Origin: Nitrospinota bacterium
GTDB lineage: Bacteria; Nitrospinota_A; UBA7883; JADGGD01
Reading direction: 5' to 3'
DNA: 10,451 nt
Assembly: GCA_015229165.1 (NCBI GenBank)
Contig: JADGCD010000063.1
Location: 1 to 10,451 of the forward strand
The notes under the pieces are model-generated. The model did not search any database. It was not told the DNA's origin and saw nothing but the letters and a program-made list of their open reading frames with translations. Made by a program: the position numbers and the translations under genes. Every line of letters begins with the position of its first letter. Position 1 is the stretch's first letter. Positions 1 through 6,334 of the stretch are shown one piece after another.

Positions 1-145
1 CGCCTCCAAAGAGGGGAGCGGTCAGGCCGCCCAGCAGAAGCCCCGCCAGCGCCGACGCGAGGATCGGGCGCTTGCGTCGAACCAGAACGCTCGTCAGTTC
101 GGGAAGCGATCCGTCGAAGGAGGCGTCGTTGGTGGCCGAACTCAT
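1..145 (-). CDS. N-terminal fragment of a membrane protein, possibly Wzz/GumC-like
   Basis: This is the start of a minus-strand gene that continues past the left edge; only 48 codons are visible. The ATG is at 145-143, with a GAGG Shine-Dalgarno sequence four bases upstream (150-153). The peptide begins MSSATNDASFDGSLPELTSV, then has a basic patch (VRRKR) followed by a hydrophobic, Gly/Leu-rich membrane segment (about residues 28-45). A short cytoplasmic tail, basic residues and an early membrane helix are typical of polysaccharide co-polymerases (Wzz/GumC), and the glycan genes nearby fit that. The visible part has no diagnostic motif, so any N-terminally anchored membrane protein remains possible. 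It is transcribed in the same direction as the polytopic gene upstream (ending at 235), but it appears to have its own -10 element. Confidence 0.6.
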   Translation of the reverse strand, partial: MSSATNDASFDGSLPELTSVLVRRKRPILASALAGLLLGGLTAPLFGG

Positions 146-172
146 GGAACCTCGAAAATGCGTCAAAAAGGG

Positions 173-178
173 ATTATA
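173..178 (-). promoter_or_regulatory. Perfect -10 hexamer for the partial minus-strand gene
   Basis: On the minus strand, positions 178-173 read TATAAT, an exact sigma70 -10 consensus. The predicted transcription start is near 166, giving a leader of about 20 bases that contains the GAGG site at 150-153. No convincing -35 lies at 16-18 bp spacing, and there is no extended -10 TG. Just upstream is a small inverted repeat, AGCC-GTTC-GGCT on the minus strand (179-190 region), too short to call a terminator. A separate transcription start for the partial gene is plausible but unproven. Confidence 0.45.
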
Positions 179-234
179 GCCGAACGGCTTCCGCAATCAC
201 GGGAAGAATGACCACAGGGCGTTCCGCCGGTGCG

Positions 235-1851
235 TCAGGGAAACGTCGCCCACATCTCTTCACCTTCAACCGGAACGAGGAAAAAATCGTTCCCGTCGAA
301 CGATTCGGGAGCGCAAATCTCCGGCACATTCCGGTAGGGGAGGGAAAACTGGGCTTCCCGCGTTTTGTAGGCGGCGTAGGCCTCTTCGAACACTCCCAGA
401 ACGTCGGCGTACCGTCGCTCCGTCTTGGCCTTTTCCCGAACAAAGGCGATAGCCCGTTCATGTACGTCCGGTGTTCGAAAGCAACTCGAATTGACCGGAG
501 AGAAGGAGTAAACGTTGGAAAAGACCGGTGCGAGCATGTGCGGCGCCATCAGGGAGAGTTTTTGCGCCGCGTGACGGGAAGGGATCAACGCATGGAGCGG
601 ATCGGCCTCAATTCGTGCGACATCGTCCGCCGCGATCGCGCGGTTGATGAAGACCCGATACTGGAGCCTGAGTGGGGAAAAGCCCTGCGCCGTCATGGAG
701 AGCGCGACAATAAGCGCGCATAGCAGGCCCGTGGTGGCTGGCGCCGCGAATCGGAGCCAGCCGGGAGAGGTACGTCGGGAGACATGGAGCCGGAAAGCGT
801 ACAGGGCCGCCGCCAGCAGTCCCGCCGCGACGAAACCGGCGAAGTAATCCTGCATGTCCTTCGGCGCCAGGCGGATGCGGGTGAAAACCTGAATGTTGGT
901 GACGAAAAGGAGCGACACCATGGCGACGGTCACGCCGAACCGGGCGGGAGGGGCAAAGAGGGGTTCCCGGCGGTATTCCATGGCGCAGATGGCCAGATAG
1001 GCCAACGCGCCGACGCCCATCGCGACGGAGACCATCGGCTGGGAGAACGGCGTCATGACCGGTGACTTGGCGAAGAGGGGGAACGTAAGGCCGATGATGT
1101 TGAAGGTGGCGAACGCCACCAGTCCCAAAGCCGCTGCGGAACCGAGCGCAATGACCCATCGCTTCGATTCGGTGGTGGGGAGGAAGCGTCGATAGAGCAG
1201 GGTCGCGCTCATGAGGTAGAGATGGCCGATCCCCACCGCCCAATAGAGAAACGGGAGCGGGAGAATGAGCGGCCACAGTTTTTTCAGACGGTATGCGGCA
1301 AGGAGGCCGAAGCTGAGGAGCAGGTAGCTGACCTGGGGGTTCGGTGACCGAAGAATGCTCTGGTACGCTTCATACGCCGGGGCGAGAAACGGGAAATCCA
1401 TCTTGACCAGCGCATACACCAGCGGGTTCGCCCGGTTGAACAAAATGAGGCCGAACGTCGTTATGGCGGCGTAGAGCGTGGCGTTTTGCGTGTCCAGACC
1501 CCGCGCGCGAAGAACCGCAGCAAGGGCGAAAACCATGATCAGGGGGACGAACAGGTCGAGAAGGAGGTTCTGCCATGCGCCCGACAGCCCCAACCAATGG
1601 CCGAACTGGACCAGATGCGCGGCGGTGAAAAAGCCGGGAAGCGTCCTGCTGGCGATGGCGCCCTGATAGGACAGGTAGTACTCCTCGTCCCATGCGTTGT
1701 GGTAGGCGAAATAGTCGCGCGAGCAGGCGTTGACGGCGATGGGAACGAGGTACGACTGACAGACCAGGGCGACGAAGAGATAGCCCCGTACCGCCGCCAT
1801 GCGGGAAGGCAGGGTGCGTCCATAGGCGCGAAGGCGGGAAGCAAAGCGCAT
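235..1851 (-). CDS. Polytopic membrane protein, putative GT-C-type glycosyltransferase
   Basis: This 538-residue inner-membrane protein has about ten hydrophobic segments and no assigned family. The first helix is at about residues 23-43. It is followed by a loop carrying the acidic cluster D55-E56-E57 in the context AWDEEYYL. More helices follow to about residue 385, then a soluble C-terminal region of about 120 residues. An acidic pair in the first periplasmic loop, alternating helices and a C-terminal soluble domain are the layout of GT-C glycosyltransferases, which use polyprenyl-phosphate sugars. That assignment is inference from topology. I chose the ATG at 1851 because GAGGCG (1859-1864) sits seven bases upstream. 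In-frame ATGs at 1866 and 1929 lack a Shine-Dalgarno sequence, and 1929 lies upstream of the likely promoter. It shares architecture with the protein at 6995-8914 but is not obviously a close paralogue. No terminator is evident after the stop. Confidence 0.85.
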   Translation of the reverse strand: MRFASRLRAYGRTLPSRMAAVRGYLFVALVCQSYLVPIAVNACSRDYFAYHNAWDEEYYLSYQGAIASRTLPGFFTAAHLVQFGHWLGLSGAWQNLLLDLFVPLIMVFALAAVLRARGLDTQNATLYAAITTFGLILFNRANPLVYALVKMDFPFLAPAYEAYQSILRSPNPQVSYLLLSFGLLAAYRLKKLWPLILPLPFLYWAVGIGHLYLMSATLLYRRFLPTTESKRWVIALGSAAALGLVAFATFNIIGLTFPLFAKSPVMTPFSQPMVSVAMGVGALAYLAICAMEYRREPLFAPPARFGVTVAMVSLLFVTNIQVFTRIRLAPKDMQDYFAGFVAAGLLAAALYAFRLHVSRRTSPGWLRFAAPATTGLLCALIVALSMTAQGFSPLRLQYRVFINRAIAADDVARIEADPLHALIPSRHAAQKLSLMAPHMLAPVFSNVYSFSPVNSSCFRTPDVHERAIAFVREKAKTERRYADVLGVFEEAYAAYKTREAQFSLPYRNVPEICAPESFDGNDFFLVPVEGEEMWATFP

Positions 1852-2069
1852 GACGAGACGCCTCATGGATAAAAGTGGAATTGTTCCATGCGCCCACCCC
1901 TTCGACAAGGAGATATTCGCTCGAGCCATGACTGCGGGCCCGCATCACTGGGGGGGGCAGAGTTGGAGCATGTGGTCATCTGTCCTCCCCCGGCGGAGTT
2001 AAAGTGATGTACGCTGATGGCGAGTATGAACCTGCCCGTAACGGGGCGGCGAACTGAGGGGCGTGCGCC
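1852..2069. other. Divergent intergenic region
   Basis: This gap lies between the divergent membrane-protein and protease genes. It holds the minus-strand promoter candidate described separately, a 12-bp palindrome TGCGGGCCCGCA (1933-1944), a G8 run (1950-1957) and the protease Shine-Dalgarno GAGGGG (2056-2061). For the plus strand I find no convincing -35/-10 pair. TATGAA (2025-2030) has only TTAAAG (1999-2004) upstream, at a poor 20-base spacing. A tiny plus-strand reading frame at 1927-2001 is not credible as a gene. Confidence 0.5.
1880..1908 (-). promoter_or_regulatory. Putative sigma70-type promoter of the 235-1851 gene
   Basis: On the minus strand, TTGTCG (1908-1903) and AACAAT (1885-1880) are separated by exactly 17 bases. 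Each hexamer matches four of six consensus positions. The predicted start is near 1873, giving a short leader that contains the GAGGCG ribosome site at 1859-1864. The -10 is embedded in the inverted repeat TGGAA-TTG-TTCCA (1876-1888), which could be an operator. The support is sequence pattern only. Confidence 0.35.
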
Positions 2070-4355
2070 ATGAGAAGCGATAGCGGAATCCGTTTGGCAC
2101 TTTTCGTATTGGCCATTTGGATGGGGGCTTGCGGCGTCGGACCCGAAGAGGAGGGGGATTCCGGGGGAACCCCGGTCACCGACACCTCGTTCATGTTCGC
2201 GGATGACACCCTGCCGGAAGGGCTTCCGATTCTGACCGAGCCGGACGATCCGCAGGCGGTCGCGCCGACGCCGGGGCGCACGAGCGTGGGGACGACTTCG
2301 AAGTTTGCGTCGTACAACCGGCTGGCCGCCGCCGTCGCAGCCGGACCGACGCCGGTTATTATCAAAGTCGCAGCCCCCTTCGTTCCCGGCGCCGCCGGGG
2401 CGGCGGACATCGCCCAGGCCAACGGCATCGCCGTCGCACAGGATCATGTCCTGGGCGCCGTCAAGGCGTCGGGGCAGGTATCCGGCGTCAAACGGTTCGA
2501 GAAGTTTCCGCAGATGGCCATGACGGTGGACGGCCCGGCGTTGCAGGCCCTCTACGCCAATCCGGCCGTAACCGACATCTGGCCCGACGAGCTGCACAAA
2601 GTCTCGCTGGCGCAGGCGGGGCCGATGATCGGCGCCGCCACCGCATGGTCGTCGGGGTATACCGGTCTGGGCAAGGCGGTGGCGATTCTTGACACCGGCG
2701 TCAACAAGACCCACCCCTTCCTCGCCGGGAAAGTGGTATCCGAAGCCTGCTACTCCACTACCAACGCCGGTCAAAGCTCCAGCTCCGCCTGCCCCGGGGG
2801 GGTCGCCTCCAGCGTCGCCGCAGGGTCGGGGCTCAACTGCAACGCCGGCTACAGCGGTTGCTCCCACGGCACCCACGTGGCCGGCATCGCCGCCGGAAAG
2901 GATCCGGGTGGACTTGGGTACAGCGGCGTCGCCAAAGAGGCCAAAATTATAGCGGTACAGGTGTTCTCCTACTTCCCCGCCGGGGTCTGCGGCGGGAGTC
3001 CCTGCGTGATGTCGTGGACGTCCGACCAGATCGCCGCCCTGACGCGGGTGTACAACCTGCGCAACACCTATTCGATCGCAGCGGCGAACATGAGCCTGGG
3101 AGGGGGGCAAAGCTTCACCACCTGCGACGGGCACGCGCTCAAACCGGCGGTGGACGCCTTGCGGGCCGTCGGCATCGCCACCGTCATCTCGTCCGGCAAC
3201 AACGGCTGGACCACCTCCGTCTCCTCCCCCGGTTGCATCTCCACCGCCATCAGCGTTGGCTCTGTCTGTGACAACGCCACCTCCTTTCACTGCACGGCCA
3301 CCGGTACGGGGGGGGTCGCCGCCTACTCGAACATCGCCTCATTTGTATCGTTGCTGGCGCCGGGATCGTTGATCTCCTCGTCGGTTCCGGGCGGCGCCTA
3401 CGTCGCGTGGGACGGCACCTCCATGGCGGCGCCGATGGTCACCGGGGCCTGGGCGGTGATGAAACAGAATTCTCCCGCCGACTCGGTCACCGCCATCCTG
3501 GGCAAGTTGCGCTCCTCGGGCGTCTCGGTCAACGATACCCGCGGTGGGGGATCGGTCACGGGCCTGAAGCGAATCAACCTGGGCGCCGCCATCGGGGGGG
3601 GGACGGGGATCGATGGCGATTTCACCGGCGACGCCAAGGGGGACATCCTCTGGCGGTACGGTACGACCGGGGTGAACTATATATGGCGCATGAACGGGGC
3701 GGTCAAACTTTCGCAAGTGCAGACGAAGGCCATGGCGGCCCCGTGGGTGCAGGGGGGGGTAGGGGACCTAAACGGCGACCGGAAGATGGATATCGTCTGG
3801 CGAAATCCTTCCACCGGCGCCAACATGGTATGGCTCATGAACGGGGCGACCGTCCTCTCCGTGCACAATCTTCCGACGCGCGTCGCCCCTTGGTCGATCG
3901 AGGGGGTGGGCGACCTGAACGGTGATCGCAAGGCCGATCTGGTCTGGCGCAATCCGTCGACCGGGGCCAATTCCTTGTGGCTGATGAACGGCCCGTCCGT
4001 GGTCACCTCTCCGGCGCTTCCTTCCATGGGGGCCGCAGCGTGGCGCCTCGGCGGGGCCGATGACATAAACGGTGACGGCAAGGCCGACCTGGTCTGGAGA
4101 AACAACAACGGCGCCAACGCGGTCTGGTTTATGCGAGGCCCGGCGGTAGCGTCGTCCGCCTATCTCCCGTCGCTCGTCAACAGCGGTTGGAGTATCGCCG
4201 GGCTCAGCGACCTGGATGGCGACGGAAAGTCCGATCTTCTCTGGCGGAGTCTCGGAGGGGCGAACACGGTCTGGTTCATGAACGGAGCCGCTGTCACTTC
4301 CACCGCCGCGTTGACCGCGCTGGCGGGAACTCCCTGGACGATCGGAAACAACTAG
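2070..4355 (+). CDS. Subtilisin-like (S8) serine protease lipoprotein with FG-GAP repeats
   Basis: This is a secreted 761-residue serine endopeptidase. The signal peptide ends in a lipobox-like MGAC, so Cys21 is the likely lipidated residue; Gly at +2 does not block outer-membrane sorting. An inhibitor_I9-like propeptide spans about 94-177. The S8 domain (about 196-500) has a complete catalytic set: Asp208 (ILDTGV), His266 (SHGTHVAG), oxyanion Asn377 (SSGNNG) and Ser451 (GTSMAAP). Many Cys residues around the His motif and later loops suggest disulfides. Residues 515-761 form five FG-GAP/VCBS-type repeats with Asp-rich, probably calcium-binding loops. The start is supported by GAGGGG eight bases upstream. 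The gene stands alone in its transcription direction, followed by 407 non-coding bases. The substrate is unknown; surface-protein processing or extracellular digestion are both possible. The coding region contains runs of G7, G8, G9 and G8. Confidence 0.95.
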   Translation: MRSDSGIRLALFVLAIWMGACGVGPEEEGDSGGTPVTDTSFMFADDTLPEGLPILTEPDDPQAVAPTPGRTSVGTTSKFASYNRLAAAVAAGPTPVIIKVAAPFVPGAAGAADIAQANGIAVAQDHVLGAVKASGQVSGVKRFEKFPQMAMTVDGPALQALYANPAVTDIWPDELHKVSLAQAGPMIGAATAWSSGYTGLGKAVAILDTGVNKTHPFLAGKVVSEACYSTTNAGQSSSSACPGGVASSVAAGSGLNCNAGYSGCSHGTHVAGIAAGKDPGGLGYSGVAKEAKIIAVQVFSYFPAGVCGGSPCVMSWTSDQIAALTRVYNLRNTYSIAAANMSLGGGQSFTTCDGHALKPAVDALRAVGIATVISSGNNGWTTSVSSPGCISTAISVGSVCDNATSFHCTATGTGGVAAYSNIASFVSLLAPGSLISSSVPGGAYVAWDGTSMAAPMVTGAWAVMKQNSPADSVTAILGKLRSSGVSVNDTRGGGSVTGLKRINLGAAIGGGTGIDGDFTGDAKGDILWRYGTTGVNYIWRMNGAVKLSQVQTKAMAAPWVQGGVGDLNGDRKMDIVWRNPSTGANMVWLMNGATVLSVHNLPTRVAPWSIEGVGDLNGDRKADLVWRNPSTGANSLWLMNGPSVVTSPALPSMGAAAWRLGGADDINGDGKADLVWRNNNGANAVWFMRGPAVASSAYLPSLVNSGWSIAGLSDLDGDGKSDLLWRSLGGANTVWFMNGAAVTSTAALTALAGTPWTIGNN
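3594..3602 (+). repeat. G9 homopolymer at the protease/FG-GAP boundary
   Basis: Nine consecutive G residues encode Gly-Gly-Gly (residues 509-511), just before the first FG-GAP repeat. Loss of one G would shift the frame to a stop at 3673-3675, leaving the whole protease domain without its repeats. Gain of one G opens a frame that runs to 3925 before stopping. The length is enough for occasional polymerase slippage, but variation cannot be seen from one sequence. Confidence 0.6.
3615..4352 (+). repeat. Five tandem FG-GAP-type repeats (147-150 bp period)
   Basis: The repeat units begin at 3615, 3762, 3909, 4059 and 4206, which is 49, 49, 50 and 49 codons apart. Each unit carries a D-[LFI]-[NTD]-GD-x-K-x-D-[ILV]-[LV]-WR loop, then a WxMxG segment and a hydrophobic stretch ending near W. 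Units 2 and 3 share the protein stretch WRNPSTGAN yet use different synonymous codons at several positions. The array is therefore an old duplication kept by selection on protein sequence. Such repeats build beta-propeller blades in integrin-like and VCBS proteins and usually bind calcium. Confidence 0.9.
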
Positions 4356-4608
4356 CCGGGTGTATATGAGGGGATCGGGGACCACCCATTCGGGCGCCCC
4401 CGTCCCCTGTCGCCACTGATCGTCCGGTGTCCCCGCCCTCTGGTGATCGGCGAAAGCCGCGTGCGGGCGCGCCGGAGGGGGCGTCTGGTCCGATCCGATG
4501 TTGTTCACCGCGCCGTAACCAGCCGTCACCCGTCCGGAACACCCCGCCCCATTCATTGACGCCTTGCTTGGGAGAGGCCGGTGGGGGCTCTTCGGCGCGG
4601 CAGGTCGC

Positions 4609-4637
4609 TTGACGCGCGAAAGTTTATCGGAAATACT
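4609..4637 (+). promoter_or_regulatory. Sigma70-like promoter of the glycan operon
   Basis: TTGACG (4609-4614) and AATACT (4632-4637) are separated by exactly 17 bases; they match five and four of six consensus positions. This is the best promoter-like pair I found in the window. It lies in non-coding sequence and points at the operon starting at 4763. The expected transcription start is near 4644, giving a leader of about 119 bases. Confidence 0.55.
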
Positions 4638-4749
4638 CCAAAAGGACGACGTCAACCCCCTTTTCGGCAGTTTTCTCCATCAACAGCTTTTCAGATGTTG
4701 GCGGGGACCGTTTCGGGGTAACGAATGACGACGCCAACGCCATATCATC

Positions 4750-4757
4750 GGGGAGAG
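4750..4757 (+). promoter_or_regulatory. Ribosome binding site that fixes a TTG start
   Basis: GGGGAGAG lies about seven bases before TTG at 4763. No in-frame ATG is available, because the ATG at 4725 is out of frame, and the GTG at 4772 is about 16 bases away. Use of a TTG start for the operon's first gene may keep its translation modest. Confidence 0.65.
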
Positions 4758-4762
4758 TCCGT

Positions 4763-6289
4763 TTGGACACCGTGTCTCGCGTCGTTGTCGCGACCATTCT
4801 GACCGCCTTGGTGGCGGTCGGCAGTTCACTGCTCGTTCAGTATTATCAGCCCAATCCCTATTCTTTCCTCCCCCGTTACGAAGGCCCGATGGACGAACGG
4901 GTTACGATCCTTTTCCTTGGCGACTCCACGATGGCGCCCCGTCCGGCGAGACCATGGCCGGGGAAAGTGGTCAGAGGGCTTGTCGGCGCCTGCTATCCGG
5001 TCCGGGGGGTCAACCTGGCGGCGGGGGGATTCACTACGGCGCACGCGCTGACGCAGTTGCGATCCGAGGCCGCCGCCGTCAAGCCCGACATCGTCGTCAT
5101 GTCGTTCGGCATAAACGACGCATGGGTCGATATCCCCGGCGAGTTCGCTCCCCGGGTATTGGCCCAAACGTATCTGGCCAATCTTGCCGCGCTCGTCGCA
5201 GGGGTCAAGCGGCTTGGCGCGATTCCGGTCCTGTTGAGTCCGCTCCCGGTCTATCAACGAAACGCCCCCGACACCGACCCGGAACAGGCGGCCCGCATTG
5301 CGGGGAACGTCATTCTCTATGCCCGTTTGGTGAAAGAAGCCGCCGCCCGGTGGCAGGTTCCGTTCGTCAACCTCCATGCGCAGTTCGGCGAGACCCTGAA
5401 GCGGTGGCCCGGTCCCCCGACCGAGCTGACCGGGGACGGCGTTCACCCCACCGTAATAGCCCACCGACAGATCGCCCTGCTCATGGCCAAACCCCTTGCC
5501 GAACTGGTCCGAGCGCGCATCGAGGGGCGTCCCCTGCCGCTCGTCCCCCCCCCCGCGAAGGAGCCGCTCGACCCGGTGGCGCTCGATGTGTCGTTTCTTG
5601 CCGCGCAGGAGAACGCCCCCTTCACGGCGAACTTGGCCTATCGTCTCGGGCTTGCGTATGCAGCCGGGGCCGGGGCTCTCAACGACCCGATGCGTTCGAT
5701 CGACTGGTACCGCAAGGCGGCCGAAGAGGGGCATCAGGACGCGCAGTACCGGGTGGGACTGATGCTGTTCGCCCAAGCCAACGAGACCCACAAGCGGGAA
5801 GGGATCGACTGGCTGAGGAAAGCGGGAGAAGGGGGGCATCCGCACGCCAAGGTCGCCCATATCCAGGCATTGGAGACGATGGGGGACAAAGAGGCCGCCA
5901 TGACGGCATTGCGGGAACTGGCCGCGACGGGACACACCGACAGCATGTACCGGCTGGCAGGCTCGCTGGTGGTCTCGAATGACGCCACGGAGCGGCAGGA
6001 GGGAATGGCGTGGATGGAGCGGGCGGCCCGGGAAGGGCACTTCCATTCCCGGGTGCGTATGGCCGAGTTGCATAACGAGGCCGGGAGGAAGGAAGAGGCC
6101 CTCCCCTATCTCATGGCGCTGGCGGCGGAAGGGCATATCGTCTCCCAGTACCGTCTGGGCAAGTGGTATCTGGCGGGCGAGGGTGTTTCGCCCGATCGGG
6201 GTGAGGCCGAACGGTGGCTTCGTGTCGCTGCTGCGGCCGGATATGCGGCGGCGATCACCGAGTTGAAAAAATCGTTTCCCGACGAGTGA
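4763..6289 (+). CDS. Membrane-anchored SGNH (GDSL-type) hydrolase fused to Sel1 repeats
   Basis: This 508-residue protein is probably periplasmic and tethered by an N-terminal helix (about 7-27). An SGNH esterase/acyltransferase domain (about 47-250) shows all four blocks: Ser55 in FLGDSTM, Gly88/89 in NLAAGGFTT, Asn118 in GIND, and Asp225/His228 in DGVHPT. A Pro-rich linker (about 255-275) leads to roughly six Sel1/TPR-like helical repeats (about 288-505; for example IDWYRKAAEEGHQDAQYRVG). SGNH enzymes in glycan loci add or remove acyl groups, and Sel1 repeats bind protein partners, so it may act in a periplasmic complex. The TTG start is chosen because GGGGAGAG (4750-4757) lies at ideal spacing; GTG at 4772 is too far from it. 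A C10 run falls in the linker. It is the first gene of the operon. The exact substrate and reaction direction are unknown. Confidence 0.92.
   Translation: MDTVSRVVVATILTALVAVGSSLLVQYYQPNPYSFLPRYEGPMDERVTILFLGDSTMAPRPARPWPGKVVRGLVGACYPVRGVNLAAGGFTTAHALTQLRSEAAAVKPDIVVMSFGINDAWVDIPGEFAPRVLAQTYLANLAALVAGVKRLGAIPVLLSPLPVYQRNAPDTDPEQAARIAGNVILYARLVKEAAARWQVPFVNLHAQFGETLKRWPGPPTELTGDGVHPTVIAHRQIALLMAKPLAELVRARIEGRPLPLVPPPAKEPLDPVALDVSFLAAQENAPFTANLAYRLGLAYAAGAGALNDPMRSIDWYRKAAEEGHQDAQYRVGLMLFAQANETHKREGIDWLRKAGEGGHPHAKVAHIQALETMGDKEAAMTALRELAATGHTDSMYRLAGSLVVSNDATERQEGMAWMERAAREGHFHSRVRMAELHNEAGRKEEALPYLMALAAEGHIVSQYRLGKWYLAGEGVSPDRGEAERWLRVAAAAGYAAAITELKKSFPDE
5545..5554 (+). repeat. C10 homopolymer in the SGNH-Sel1 linker
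   Basis: Ten consecutive C residues encode the end of Val261 and Pro262-264 in the linker between catalytic and Sel1 domains. Loss of one C would read into a frame that stops at 5762. Gain of one C would read a frame that stops at 5982. Either would leave the hydrolase domain intact and remove the Sel1 repeats. It is the longest homopolymer I found in the window. Confidence 0.6.
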
Positions 6290-6304
6290 GGGGACGCCGC
6301 CCTC

Positions 6305-6326
6305 TCGGGGACGAATGACGTATACT
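6305..6326 (+). promoter_or_regulatory. Possible internal promoter (-10 TATACT) before the Sel1 lipoprotein gene
   Basis: TATACT (6321-6326), a good -10, lies only eight bases before the ATG at 6335, so transcription from it would begin at or next to the start codon. No recognisable -35 lies at normal spacing. The adjacent TCGGGG/ACGAATGACG motif (6305-6320) also occurs upstream of the SGNH gene. A small GAGGG/CCCTC hairpin (6288-6304) covers the preceding stop codon but has no T tract. Read-through from the upstream gene is still the default expectation. Confidence 0.35.
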
Positions 6327-6334
6327 GCTTCACC

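Larger units (their letters stand above)
4356..4762. other. 407-bp intergenic region between protease and glycan operon
   Basis: I see no credible gene here; the short reading frames on both strands lack ribosome sites and are arginine/proline-rich shadows. Near the protease end, GGGGAC (4377-4382) and GTCCCC (4402-4407) can pair around an inner CCC/GGG stem, but no T tract follows, so it is at best a weak or Rho-dependent terminator. The operon-proximal part holds the promoter at 4609-4637, the motif at 4713-4730 shared with the next gap, and the ribosome site at 4750-4757. A 5' leader of about 119 bases is predicted; I recognise no riboswitch in it. Confidence 0.5.

Noticed and set aside
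1933..1944. 12-bp palindrome TGCGGGCCCGCA as an operator
   Set aside because: A perfect 12-bp palindrome is expected by chance a few times in 10 kb, more so in GC-rich DNA; no second copy was seen.
1927..2001. 24-codon plus-strand frame preceded by AAGGAGATAT
   Set aside because: The Shine-Dalgarno-like sequence is about 14 bases or more from the ATG, the peptide has no recognisable feature, and it sits in a divergent promoter region.
2090..2112. Sigma54-like TTGGCAC sequence
   Set aside because: It lies inside the protease signal-peptide codons and lacks a TTGC element at the required spacing.
1863..3290. 475-codon open frame on the minus strand across the protease gene
   Set aside because: It is antisense to a gene with full catalytic motifs, its translation is a low-complexity Gly/Arg/Asp mix, and it has no family features. 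Long antisense frames are expected in GC-rich coding DNA.
4377..4407. Rho-independent terminator after the protease gene
   Set aside because: GGGGAC/GTCCCC can pair but the stem is six bases with a large loop and no T tract follows.
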